Assembly (NCBI RefSeq): GCF_963924675.1
Contig: NC_089220.1
Location: 167,696,761 to 167,760,760, forward strand
DNA: 64,000 bases
Direction of reading: 5' to 3'
From: Phocoena phocoena
Taxonomy: Eukaryota; Chordata; Mammalia; Artiodactyla; Phocoenidae
This document shows, in pieces, positions 1 to 57,965 of the stretch. The translations under genes and the position numbers were made by a program. Numbering within the stretch: the stretch's first letter is position 1; the number at the start of each line of letters is the position of its first letter. The notes below the pieces were generated by a model, which saw nothing but the letters and a program-made list of their open reading frames with translations, did no database searches and was not told the origin of the DNA.

Positions 1-126
1 CTCAGCGGCCATGGCTCACGGGCCCAGCCGCTCCGCGGCATGTGGGATCTTCCCGGACCGGGGCACGAACCCGTGTCCCCTGCATCGGCAGGCGGACTCT
101 CAACCACTGCGCCACCAGGGAAGCCC
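1..126 (-). repeat. CHR-type tRNA-derived SINE, cut by window edge
   Basis: The tRNA-like head lies at the right end on the minus strand, with a B-box-like GGGTTCGTGCCC and an A-box-like GGTGGCGCAGTGG. The tail of the element lies outside the window. It is nearly identical to the five complete copies described below. Confidence 0.9.
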
Positions 127-776
127 GGAGGAACTGCTTTTACAGATGACACACTGAGACTGGGGAACGTTGAGCTGCTTTCTCAACATTACCCCGCTGA
201 GAAGTCTTAGAATTAGGCTTGAAAGCTCAGGTTCATTGGTTCTACATTATGCTGTCTCCAAGATTCTAAAATAACCATTGCCCTTTGCATGCAAATATGA
301 AATATAGTTCGGCCAGCGTTAGGGGGAAATACATCAGAATTGCTGGCAGCTCAAATCTCTAGTTTGTTTTATCACAGGTTCGTTCATCAGGTCAACGATA
401 GATGCAAAGAGGATATATTTCTCTGAAATTAAGACCTACACTAATTTTAGTTCTTGCTGGTATGCATAAATGAGTTTTTGAAAGGCTCTCACTTTATTTT
501 GTTGTTAAATAATTTTATGGTTAGTGTGTAAATTTTGTTAAAGGGAAATTAGTAATCTTTAAATTTCCTCTAGCTGCTTGATTTTCAGATAGACTTAAAT
601 TTTTACTTTATGTTTGGTTAATATTAAGTAATGATATTTATTAAGCAAAGGGTCTATCCTAATTCATGTGCTTCTAGCACTTTGTATGTTCATCATGCTT
701 CCAAGAAATCTCCAAGTCTATGATCACTTTTTCACCCAATTAAATTATTTTTTAAAAACTTTCCCTGGTAATCCTA

Positions 777-806
777 AAAAAAGAAAGAAAGAAAGAAAGA
801 AAAAGA
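777..806. repeat. (GAAA)n microsatellite
   Basis: About five GAAA units with A-rich ends, in an AT-rich intron. Confidence 0.85.
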
Positions 807-1289
807 ACAGTAGGCATACCTCCTGAAGCTGCCCCTCTGATGGTCATCAGTTACAGTCTCTGTCCACTCAGCTCTGTTCAGCAAGAGTCACATTTCAAGA
901 GGCAACCATGCCGAATGCAGTTTCAGCCCCGCACAAAAGTCACACCCCCTGCCCAGCACTTTTCCTGGGGTGATGAGGGAAAGGAGAGCAGAGCAGGGCG
1001 CTGCCAGCCGCACCCCAGGTAGGGCTCCTTCCTGCACCCTCATCTCTGAGCCAGCCTTCTGCAGCCACAAAAAAAAAATGTGAGGAATTTGCCAAAATAT
1101 GTAGCCTCATTGCCTGCAAGAATGAAAGAGAAACAATCTTCCTGAAGTGATATGGAATTCTGGAGATATTTTGAACATTCCTACTAGGATGATAAACTCT
1201 TGGCTCATGGGTTAGTTGGTGTATTGTGCTTGGTGGGAGGTGGGCAACGAATGAAAGAGAACTGACATTTCCAGGCACCACGGGCTAGA

Positions 1290-1450
1290 CACACTGTCAC
1301 CTGTCATCAAAATCCTGTGAGGTAGGCATAATTATCCACATTTTATGGACTCACACTGTGACTCAGAGACTAAGTAGATGATCCACAATTTAAACACTAC
1401 GGCTGGTATGCAAACCCAGGTCTTCCTGGCTTCAGAGGACGTAATCTTTC
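1290..1450 (-). repeat. MIR remnant
   Basis: Resembles the reverse complement of MIR: a 'gaggtaggcataattatccacat' type core, then degenerate 'actcagagactaagt', then 'caaacccaggtcttcctgg'. Boundaries are approximate and the family call is from memory of the consensus. Confidence 0.6.
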
Positions 1451-4400
1451 TCACTACACTGTGATTTTCCACAGCCTTGGGTTGTGTACAATTATAGAGC
1501 CCTAGCACCAGGCATATATTTCTGAATGATAGGTTGAAAACGTCCTTTGCCCTCAACCACACTTGATTTGCTTATAACCACTTCATGTGAATTAATGATC
1601 CTTATGATTTTTAAGGCCCATTGTAAAGCTTACATTTGCATTAAAGAAAGTCTCAGATGCTATTTAGCACACACAGGCAAAGAAGCAAATTGCTCCCTTT
1701 ATCCTAATCACCCCATATCTTGTAGCGATTAAATGGAAATCCAACACTTACCTCTCCTTTTTCTATTCCCTAAGCTGGAGTGTTTTTCTGAATTTAAAAT
1801 TTGTTATACATTTTCAAGTAATATTATTTTATTTCTAAGTGTCTCAATAACTAGTTAACCAAGCACGTGAGTATGAATATTGCAGGGCCAGCAACGCTTA
1901 TTTTAACATTGAAGTAAATGGAGGAAATCTTCTACCATTAAGGATTCCAAAAGGTGTATTAATTTTATCTACATTCCCATAGGTAATCTACCATATTCTA
2001 AAACTAAAAACATAATAAACTATCAAATGAGGACTTCAGAAAAATCAATCAACGTGACAAAGGTAAGGAAATGTATTTTTCATGGCAGTTGAGTCTAAGA
2101 ATCTAACCTTTACAATGGAAGTATTTGTATGATAAGAGTAAACAGCCTTTCCCTTCGTTTTCTCCCTTTGATCTTTCTTTTCTACTTAAACAGATATTTA
2201 TGTTATGTTCATATTACTGCTAGTCACTAAGATAATCATGCATTTCTGATATATTCCTAACTCTTCATTTATAGCTAGTTTTAATGTTACTCTAAGACCA
2301 ACTAAAAATGTATTAGCTAAGGTCAGAGATACATTCCATGCAAAACTGATTAAAATCCCAATGAGACTGGCAAAACAATTACCTTAAAATTAAAATTCAA
2401 CATTTTGTTATTTTATGTGTGTGAAGGCATAGACTAAGGAAAATTCCACGTGCTCCCTGTAGAGCATAAATTACAATAGGTGCTGAACTATCGCTGTCTT
2501 TCTGGGTCTTAGGGTGAAACTGGAGAAGCCACCCGTCACGCCAGAGAGACAACCAACATGAAAACACAAACGGTTGCATCATATTTTAGAGTAAGATATT
2601 AAATTATGTTGTGTGTGCTTAGGCATGTTATTTATTCTAAATGGGAGTTACAGATTAAAAGTAAGTAACAAATATCAGAGTGCTATTAGCAAAAGAGAAT
2701 TTGTGTTGTATTTCATTTACTATCTGTTAGATACACGATATACTACAGTGCATTCTCAAAAACCTATGGGTTGGTTTACTTTGGTATTTTATTGATGAAA
2801 TTATTGTATACTAGGTCAATCTTAATGGCGGTCTGTAGCTTGGTTACAATTTGTCCATAGAACCAAATACATTTTCACTAGAATAAAGCCTAAAAGGGTT
2901 TGAAATTCAATGGTAGGAAAACCATCAGCCCTCCTTCCCACCCCTGAATGATCTTAAGGTAGACAGATGGGACAAGGTTGAGCATCCACCTCCATTCCAC
3001 ATCTCCCTGTACCTAGACGAGCTGAACACCTCAAAAGAAAAACAGAACTGGTGTAGGCATGGGACAAAGAGAAGGGACACCAGGGAAATACCAGTAACAT
3101 GCCAAGGAAGTGAGTCACTGTGTCCTTAGCATAGGACCAAGGTGACCTTTCTTCCTTGGACAAGATAGGAGAGAGATAGGAAAGAAAAGAAGCACTTCAT
3201 TCTCTCTGTGCCCTGGAGAACAAACTCTAGATGACCCTGCCTTCATTATTGGTTCCAGTTCTTGTTTATCTCTCTGATAAAATCATACTAACAAGCCAAT
3301 GAAAATGAATAAAATACCACCTAAAATTTAGAAATTTATTAATATCATGTAATGTGGGAGAAGGGGAGGAAATGGGGTTAAATTTACTACATGTTCAGTG
3401 AATAAATCCAGTTCCCTAACAGAGTCATGAAATACTTTTAAAAATAAGTGGGTAGCTTTATTAAATATTTCTCAAGTCCTAAGCTCGTAGCAGACAGTGT
3501 GTGCTTAACATCTTTGAGTAGCACGTAGTGCATTTATATGCTTAATATCTCATTTGTTGCTGGTACATCCACCTTACAGCAGGCTGCAGCACAGCTGAAG
3601 GACTGAAAGTATTTACAGCCAGATTATTTTCGTCTTTAAGTAAGTCATCCAAGACCATTATCATACCACTGTTGTTGACATCAAACAGTGTGTGTATGTT
3701 CCAGCCACGCATTCATAAAGTCGTTTTACACCTCGGGCTGCAGTGAAAAGGGATAGGAGGCAATTCCATATAGTATGTACCATATTTTAAGTTATGTTTC
3801 ACTCTGCAGAGGAGGATGAACATGATATAATACTCTGCCTTGGTCCCTAAGGAGCACCAGTGCCTAAATTGTGGGAGCTCTTGCTCAGCACGCCAACAGA
3901 CACGTCTATCACCTTTCTATCTCTAGTGTCTGGCAGACGTTTGCAATGATGACTCCCAGATAAATGTTATGAACAGGGCCCCAAAGTGGCAGACCCCAGC
4001 TGTTTGAAGAAGCTCACAGCTGAGTGTCGGTGCCCAAGACGAAGCTGTGCAAACCCAGTGCTTTGTCAGTTGCCCAATCCCAGGATTTGGTTTGCACTGG
4101 CTTTGTAACCCAGGCTTTGTGTTTCCATCAGTAAAGGAGATTCAGCCGTCAACAGCTGTCTATGTTCGTGCACTCGTTGCCTTGCCAACGATCGTAATCC
4201 CGGTCTTTGACGTACTGGTTGGTTGGGATTTCATTTTAGTTGAGCCATGATTATCCTACTGTGTTATACTTGGTTGTCCAGCAGTTGGCTGCTGTTTTAA
4301 TACGGTGTTGCTGCAGAAGACGGTTTTCATATCTATGTGGTTAAAATATTTCTAAAATCAGAAGATTATCAAGCTAGAGCAGATTAGAATACTTAAGTGG

Positions 4401-4686
4401 ATTTGCTTATTTTTATAACTGTGTCTTACATAGTAAAATGCATTAACTTCTCAGTCCTTATTTTAAACTAGGAGATGATACTGAGAGGGATTAAAGTGTT
4501 TACTTTCGTACTTTCTACAAAAAAAGAACTAGACAAGGAAAGTAATCGTATAACGAGGAAACCAGATTGTGTGCTAAATATTGTAATTTGGCCAGTTTCC
4601 CTGAGAGGATATAATTACTTCCAAACAAGCTATATCAAAAATAATTTCGTCTATTAATTAAAGTTGCCTTAAGAATTCACAGGCAA

Positions 4687-4884
4687 GGGCTTCCCTGGTG
4701 GTGCAGTGGTTGAGAGTCCGCCTGCCAATGCAGGGGATGTGGGTTCGTGCCCCGGTCCGGGAAGATCCCGCATGCCGCAGAGCGGCTGGGCCTGTGAGCC
4801 ATGGCCGCTGAGCCTGCGCGTCCGGAGCCTGTGCTCCGCAACGGGAGAGGCCGCCACAGTGAGAGGCCCGCGTACCGCAAAAAA
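4687..4884 (+). repeat. CHR-type SINE with perfect 16-bp target-site duplication
   Basis: Complete tRNA-derived SINE starting GGGCTTCCCTGGTGGTGCAG and ending in a short A-tail after GCGTACCGC. It is flanked by identical 16-bp copies AAGAATTCACAGGCAA at 4671-4686 and 4885-4900. The perfect duplication and intact head suggest a fairly recent insertion. It sits 245 bp upstream of the MYO3A exon at 5130. Confidence 0.95.
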
Positions 4885-5129
4885 AAGAATTCACAGGCAA
4901 CCTTTTAATAGCTAAGTTCCTAGTTATTGCCTCTACATTTTTATGAGTAAATACGTATTTTTAAAAATATACTATCAAGAAAATATTTATTAACACATAT
5001 ATCCCTCATTGTGAATTACTGTGTAACTCTCAGTTTTCAGATTTTATTCTTATAATTAAAAGAAAGACCTGCGAGCTCATAAGTTTCTGAATGCTACGCT
5101 GGGAATTTTATTTTTGTTGCATATTATAG

Positions 5130-51468
<46,339 letters not shown>

Positions 51469-52010
51469 CCCCGCTGCTCGGCGGCCAGCGCCGTCGGCAC
51501 GTGCCCGAGACTGCGGAGCTTGCCGGGGCCAAGGCAGGGGATCCTCAGGCACTGCGCCATCAGGCGCTGGGGCCGCAGCCCTGGCCTTGGCAGGGGCTGC
51601 CCGCTGTGCTCGCCCCTCGAGTGCCCGGGCCAGCCTCTGGTGCTCGGAGGGCGGAGAGCCCTTCGGACGCCGCGTCTCCGCGCTCCCGCATCCTCCACTC
51701 CCACCAGCCGCCGGTTTGGGCATCCCTGGCCCTGGCCCCCAATGTGTCTCTTTGTTCACTTGTTTGCGACTCCTGTGGACCCGACTGCGCCTGAGCTCTC
51801 GCCGACCCCTCCTCTCTCCTTTTGGGTAACTTTACAGATTTCGTCTTTCTCGGAAACGGCTCTGCCAGGCCCGCGGCGTCCTCGCTGACGGGTTGAGTCT
51901 GTGAGGACAGAACAAAGCCGGGGCGGGGGGCGGGGGGTGGCTTTGAAGATGAACTTCATCCCTTCCCTTGGTCATTAAGGTTATTAAATAAAGGAAGTGC
52001 CTTGGAAAGT
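51469..52010 (+). other. MYO3A: MYO3A 3' UTR (inferred end)
   Basis: Runs from the stop codon to just past the only AATAAA I see downstream. High GC and CpG. The cleavage point is estimated at about 15-20 bases after the signal. Confidence 0.6.
51987..51992 (+). terminator. MYO3A: Polyadenylation signal candidate for MYO3A
   Basis: AATAAA in an AT-rich pocket (GGTTATTAAATAAAGG) 519 bp after the stop codon. Canonical hexamer, followed within 30-40 bases by a short T/G-rich element. Confidence 0.65.
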
Positions 52011-52319
52011 TCGCGGCTTTCGGGGCTGGTCCGCTGGATTCCCCCTTGGGCCCAGGCTCCTGCTGTCCGGCTGTGCTGGTGGCAGGTGGCAGCGCCCAGG
52101 GAGGGAGGGTGCGGTGTCTTCGGTCTCCATCAGCGAACAACACCCCTCCCCCCAGCCATCCCAAACTTACCATCTAACGTAGAACCCCATAATTGAGACA
52201 CAAACGTGGCCTCTAGACAAAGCTCCAAATCCAGCAACACAGCGCGCTCGCTCACACAGACTCTCTCTCTCTCACCCCGCACAGCCCTCCCAACCAAGGT
52301 GTCCTCCTCTGGCCCCGCC

Positions 52320-52327
52320 TATAAAAA
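52320..52327 (+). promoter_or_regulatory. TATA-like box in GC-rich context
   Basis: TATAAAAA preceded by GGCCCCGCC and followed by TAGTCCCGCC. It is a plausible core promoter motif 4.0 kb upstream of the GAD2 start codon. It might serve a distal GAD2 transcript or a non-coding RNA, or be fortuitous. Confidence 0.3.
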
Positions 52328-55300
52328 TTTTAGTCCCGCCACCGAGCTGAAAGGTCAGATTTTTAAGGTTCTCCTAGTCTGCAGATCTGGGGCCGTCTCC
52401 ACTGCTCTGGATTTTAGTGTATGTAAGATGGAGAGGAGGGCGGTGGGCAGGCAGCCTTTTGCCTTCTTCAGTCGACTGCGTCTTATTTAAAAACCCAGGT
52501 TAAGCTTTTCTATGGAAGTGACGCCCTTTGCGTCTACACAGCCCGGAGAGGGTGATGGAAAGGGGTGCCGTGGTATCTTGGACGGCGGAGGTGGGAGCAG
52601 CGTTTTGGCTGGAAGGGGGCTTGTCTCTTCTGCCGGCGTCCCCGGCTCGTGCGCCCGCGGCCCCGAGCCAGGGAACTTGGGAAAAGTATTCGAGGGGAGA
52701 GTGAGGGCGCGTGCAGCTGGCCGAGAGCGTTAGTTGCGCCACTCGCCCGGTGGGTGGTACGGTTGTCTCCATCCCAAACAGTTGGCACGGAAAGGTCCCC
52801 AGCGGTGACGTGGACAACCTCTTCCTTTTACCAAGAGGACCCGCGCAAGGGGAAACCTCCCACTGCGGCAGGGCTGAGCTCCGAGGCCAAGTGCGCTCAG
52901 GCCCCGGTCCGTAACCTGGGTTCACGCCGCGGCCTCCATCCGGAGCGAGGAGCCACCTCCGCGGTGTGGACCGTCGGCACGGCTGTGGTTGCGCCTGGCC
53001 TAGGCACCCACGAAAGCAGCGCTGCCGAGCACCATACCCTGGGGTGGGCGATGGAGAGGGACCTGTAACCCGAGGTGGCCCGGCCCCCTCGGCCGCTTCT
53101 CACCCATCCACCCACCACCAGGAGGCCTTAGGGGGAAAAATGAGCTCAGCTTCGTGGCCGGGCCTACTCAGTCCAAGCTTCCAGAGTGGCTCCTGCAGAC
53201 CAGAGCCTTGGCAGCCCAGCCGGATGCTGGACGGAGAGGCAGTTGGGCCCCTCCCTAAAATCCATCCCTCCTCCCCCACCTTTTTAAGTGGGACTAGAAA
53301 AGAGAATAGCAAACACGTGCGGTGAACAGTTGCAATGTTTTTGTTCTCCTTTTTTTTTTAATTTCTTTGTTTTCTCTCCTTTTTCCTTCTCTCTTTCCAT
53401 CTCTCCTTCTTTGTCCTTTGACACCTAAGCGCTGGGAGGACACCAGGGAAAACTTGTAGCGTGCACTATTCTTCGGCAGGCCTGCAATGCAATTTCTGGG
53501 TAAACTACGGACAAAAAATAGGTCAGCCAAGGAAACCGGCCACCTCCGGCGGCCCCTGGCGCGTGGCTTTCTCTTCCCTTACTCGAGGAAGGGCCTTCGA
53601 AAGCTCTTCCCAAGCGCTGGCCCGCCTCCCCTTCCCATTCAGTGGCTGCCTCCTTTGAGAACTAATGACGGTAATTATTACCTCCCAGAGCTCTTTTGTT
53701 ATCTCCAAACCCAGGCCCGAGTGAGGGGGGAGTGGGCTCTTTTTCGAGATGACAGTCTTTATAAAGCAAATTTTCGTCTAGGCTGGGCCTGCCTTGAGGA
53801 AAGACAAATCAGACACCGCGTGTATCTGAAGAGGGTGTGTTAAATAAGAATCGTAAATACCACCATTAGATTCAAAATACCCTGGAGTTGCGGGATTTAA
53901 TGCGGTTTAAACAGTAGGATTTAAAGTCATCGCGTTAAAAAAATCTATTAAATTCGGGCTTTGTGATTTCTACCTTTCTCGTATTTTAATCCGTTTCTTT
54001 CTTAGCGGCTTTGTGTGTGTGTTAAATACTTGTTTTAAAGAACCTTTTGGTTTTTGACCACTCATTCATAGCAGAAAAGTTCGGCAACTCCAGCCTTGCT
54101 GACTCGAAGCGAAATGTGTGCAGGATTTGGTGTGTGTTTAAACAAAGGACGGGTCTCTCCGGCTCGCATCAGCGCCGCTGGAGCAGCAGCCGTGGAGCTG
54201 CTCTGCCAGCGGCGCGGATGGCCAGCCCACGAAGCCCTTACCCCCCTGGAGTTGTCGCCTGTATCCACTGGAGCACTGGAGCCCGGATCGCCGGAAACAG
54301 GGGTGGGACGCAGGCCAGGGTTCCTGCCAACCGCGCGGCCACAGCTTGACGCAGGCTTATCGGCACGGCAGGCTCTGCGCCAGGCCTAAGGCCGGACCCG
54401 TCCAGCGCCCTTCCCCGCTCCCACTCCTGGGCTCAAGGTCCGGAGGCCACGGTGCAGATCCTACGGATCCTCCAGGTTCGGGCACGTGCCCCGTGGCCCA
54501 TGGTCCCCGGGACCCATGATGCCCTTCCTAAGTGTGGGTCGAGGGGTGGTAGCCAAGACTGAGGATCCGTGGGTCACTGCTTTAGCAGCAGCTTTGGTAA
54601 CGTGGTTCTGAGAGCAGAGAAAGAAAGTCCTGTGAACACAGTGGAAATGAGAAGCGCTTGCCCAAGGGGAGCAGCACGCTGAGGAATGCTCCGCGGGAGG
54701 CCGGACGCAGCACTTTCCCAGCCACGGTCATCCTCACCCTCTCTCTGCGCGCCCAGGAGCTGCAAGGCAAACTTGACACTGATCTTAACTGCCAAGGGAA
54801 AGCAACGCGAGCTCAACGGGCCCCAAATTGTCAAGGCGCCCTCCCTTTGTTTAACAGCTTGTAGAGAAAGGAAAATGTAAGAGAGGAGAGATTATGACTT
54901 TCTCAGGAAAGCAGAAACCCCTTACCACCAAGCCTCAGAAATAGCGAAACTCCCGTTTCTCCCCACCCCACCCTATCGTGAAGATTCCCTTGGGGGATCG
55001 GGTGGTCATTGATTTGAGGCCCTCTAAAACGAGGGCCCAGCAGGCCATGCCTTCTTTCCGCCTTTGGACAGCTCAGATTGCTTACTGGAAACTCGGTGCA
55101 CGCTTCCCACGCACACACCGATTCCCGTGACGCGTAAGCAGCGGGCCCTTGCGCGCCTCCGCAGGCCAAGGTCACCAAATGACCTGATCCCTTCCCCCCA
55201 TCGGCCGTCAACCCAGCCGGCTCTAGCTCTCTTCCAGTCCCCTTCCAAGAAGTGTCCGTTCATTTCTCTACCCAGGCTGAGGTCCTTGGTGATAGATTCC

Positions 55301-55485
55301 AGCATGGATTTTAATTGCCTCAATCAGCAGTTTTTCTCCCCAGCCGTCAGTCAGAACCTGGACGGTGGGTTCTGCGACCACGCGCTCCGAAGCTCGGAAT
55401 GGTGCGCCCCCGGGGACTGCGCGGCTCAGTAGGCAGGCATCAGGCTCCACTAAGGAGCTGAATTGAGCCCATCAGTGCATAGATG

Positions 55486-56288
55486 CCCTTCCCCCACCGT
55501 CCCTTCCCCAGGCTCGCGAACCGCTCCCGATTCCGATTCTGGCCCAGTCGCCAGGGGTCCCGGGGTCACAGCGACCTCAGCACCCTCTTGGAGGAAGGCG
55601 GCGCGGGAATCGCGCCTCCTTCCCCGCAGCGGGAGCCAGACCTCAAACAATACACCAATCGAGGCAAATAGAAGACTGTCTCGACCACCCTTCCCGCCTC
55701 GCCAAGGTCTCTGGTCTACCCCTGCTGAGGCACGGCCGCGTGAGCATTCCGGACAGCGCACCCGGGCCCGCGGGGGCAGCCGGCACCATCACGCCTCACG
55801 CACGCCTGCCACCCACTCACTCTGACTCCAGCTCTGGCGCACTGTCTGCCTCGCACTCTCACGGTTCAGCTCCCTCCCTCTGCCGCTTTTTCTTCCGCCG
55901 TCCCCTTATCCTTCCCTATTGGGCTCCCTCTCCTTCAAAATCGCTCCGGCGCTCCGGGCTTTCTCATCTCCTGGCTGTGAGGACCCCGCAACTGCCTTCT
56001 CTGTTCAACCCCCAGAGCTTTCAGAGCGTTGCCACGTCTCTAAGCTCTAATCCCAGCACACACACACACACGCGCGCACGCACCCGCAGACACGCACGTT
56101 TCCTGTCCCTGTGTGACACTCACCCTCTGCGGGGCGGCCGCGCCGGTGCCCGCGCGGTGTCCTCATCCCGCCACACACACACACGCACACTCACACACAC
56201 ACACGCACGCGCGCGTGCAGGGCGGATCGGAGGGCAGCTCGCCGACAGTTCGCATTCAGAGGCGTCCTGCTCCAGCCTCGCAGAGCCG
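55486..56288 (+). promoter_or_regulatory. GAD2: Presumed GAD2 promoter and 5' leader, free of ATG
   Basis: No ATG in any forward frame between the one at 55483 and the GAD2 start at 56289. It includes two CA/CG-repeat patches (about 56056-56100 and 56172-56216) and GC boxes. The transcription start cannot be placed from sequence. Confidence 0.55.
56056..56216. repeat. Two (CA/CG)n patches in GAD2 leader
   Basis: Alternating purine-pyrimidine runs at about 56056-56100 (CACACA then CGCGCGCACGCAC) and 56172-56216 (ending ACGCACGCGCGCGTG). Both could adopt Z-DNA and may vary in length. Confidence 0.85.
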
Positions 56289-56364
56289 ATGGCATCTCCC
56301 GGCTCCGGGTTTTGGTCCTTCGCATCTGAAGATGGTTCCGGGGATCCCGAGAACCCTGGCACAG
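56289..56364 (+). CDS. GAD2: GAD2 exon 1 coding part
   Basis: ATG plus 24 more codons ([20 protein letters not shown] then ENPGT) and the first base of Ala26; donor GTAGGA. Context GAGCCGATGG has G at +4 but C at -3. Ser- and Gly-rich cytosolic N-terminus. Compared with human, Gly12 is Ala and Ser20 is Pro (from memory). Confidence 0.97.
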
Positions 56365-57908
56365 GTAGGAGAACCGGGACCTGCAGGAGGCGAGCTTTGC
56401 GGGTGGACTGGGGTTTGCGGGGCTGGGGAAGATTGAAAGAGGTTTTTCCACTTGCAGTGGGAAACTTCGGACGCTTAGCCCTGTCCTCGGGGTGTGTCCC
56501 TGATGACCCAAGAGACCAAACCCCCCACAGGCTCTTATCCCCTGGGAAGATGCCCAGAGAATCCCTGGCCCTTTCCGCTGAAGTCTGGGAGAGCCCCCAA
56601 AACACGGCGGCGTCTCCTGGACACCGAACTCGCGGGCCTGGGGCACTGCCGCCATCGTCGTGTCTGGACCCTGGAGAGGGACGGAGTGGCGGTGGGGAAA
56701 AGAAAAACTGGAAAGGGGGGAGAATTCTCTGCCTGGAAGGAGAGCCTGTGAGGAAATGGACAGCCTCGGTGTCTAGGAGAACTCGCCCAAGCGAGGCAGG
56801 AAGGGGACTTTGCCCTAACTGAGTGGCACCTCCCGCGCGCCTCCCGCACCTGCCCGCTGTGCGGGGCCGCAGGCAGCCTTTCCCGGACCCCGTTGACGTT
56901 GACATCGTTCACAAAGAACGAAATTTCACACGTCTTTCTGCTCTTTTCTTACGGCCTCGCCCTCCTCCTGCCTGTCTTTCCTTGCAGCGAGGGCCTGGTG
57001 TCAGGTGGCTCAGAGGTTCACGGGCGGCATCGGAAACAAGCTGTGCGGTGAGTGCCGGTGCCCGGGGGAGGGAGGCTGACGTGGCCAGGCGCCTCGGAGC
57101 CCGCGGGGGGCAAAGGCACCTTCTCACCTCCGCATCCCATCGAGGGTCGGAGATTCTTGATTTTTGGCCGGGGACGGGCGGGGTGCTGGGAGCCGGGCCG
57201 GCGGCGGCTGACTGAGGTCCGCGCTCCGTGTCCTTGCCCAGCCCTGCTCTACGGGGACGCCGAGAAGCCGGCAGAGAGCGGCGGAATCCAGCCCCCGAGT
57301 GCCGCCTCCCGCAAGGCCGCCTGCGCCTGCAACCAGAAGCCCTGCAGCTGCCCCAAAGCGGGGATCAACTACGCGTTTCTACACGCAACAGGTAAAGGCG
57401 CCTTGCGGGGCCGCCGGGAGCTTCTGCCCCTCGCCCTGCCCCGCCCACCGCGGCCAGGAGGGACCCCGCGCCGGGAGCCTGAGCCGGGGCGTCGAGTGGA
57501 GGGCGGAAGCGGGCCTTAGGAGAACCTTAAGGCGACAGCGAGAAAGGCTGGGCCTGCCCCCCTCGGTCCGACCCCGACCCCGGCCTCTGCTGGGCGCTGG
57601 GCGCCGGGCGCTGGGCGCCCGCGTTCCAAGGGAGCTCCGGGGCCGCGGCGCTCTCCGCCGGGCGCCGCCCTCGGGTCTGCGGTGGCCGAGGCGCCCGCGC
57701 GCGCCCAGGCTCCAGGTCCGTTCCTCGGTGCCGCTGAGGCCTCAGGTGGGACGCAGTTTCCAGTTCAAAATTTCTGAGACTTTCTAGGTCTTTATATCGC
57801 AAGAGTAATTTGTAGCTGTATTTTCACAGGAGAACGATTCACATGAGACCTGCGCGCGGTTTTACTTCCTTGCGCTTACACACGCGGTCACCCAAACATG
57901 CGCGCGCG

Positions 57909-57965
<57 letters not shown>

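Larger units (their letters stand above)
1..5129 (+). other. MYO3A: MYO3A intron (3' part) before the first visible exon
   Basis: No exon recognised. It holds a SINE end (1-126), a GAAA-rich run (777-806), a minus-strand MIR remnant (about 1290-1450) and a complete SINE (4687-4884). The remaining stretches (127-776, 807-1289, 1451-4686) are AT-rich with short chance ORFs only. The acceptor is TTATAG at 5124-5129. Confidence 0.75.
51993..56288 (+). other. MYO3A-GAD2 intergenic region and GAD2 leader
   Basis: About 4.3 kb with no recognised transposon and no conserved coding exon. It contains a TATA-like box at 52320, an AT-rich gap (about 53280-54060), GC-rich blocks and the AUG-free leader. 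Long ORFs on both strands here are CpG-composition artefacts. Confidence 0.7.

Noticed and set aside
4687..4760. Possible tRNA gene with A and B boxes
   Set aside because: The same sequence recurs at six places as the head of CHR SINEs and lacks a functional cloverleaf; it is a tRNA-derived retroposon.
55740..56822. 360-residue open frame around the GAD2 start
   Set aside because: It begins at GTG, contains low-complexity His/Thr/Arg repeats from CA tracts, and runs through the GAD2 exon 1 donor into intron. Only 56289-56364 is coding.
56120..56905. 261-residue open frame on the - strand opposite GAD2 exon 1
   Set aside because: Composition artefact antisense to the GAD2 leader and intron 1; no domain.
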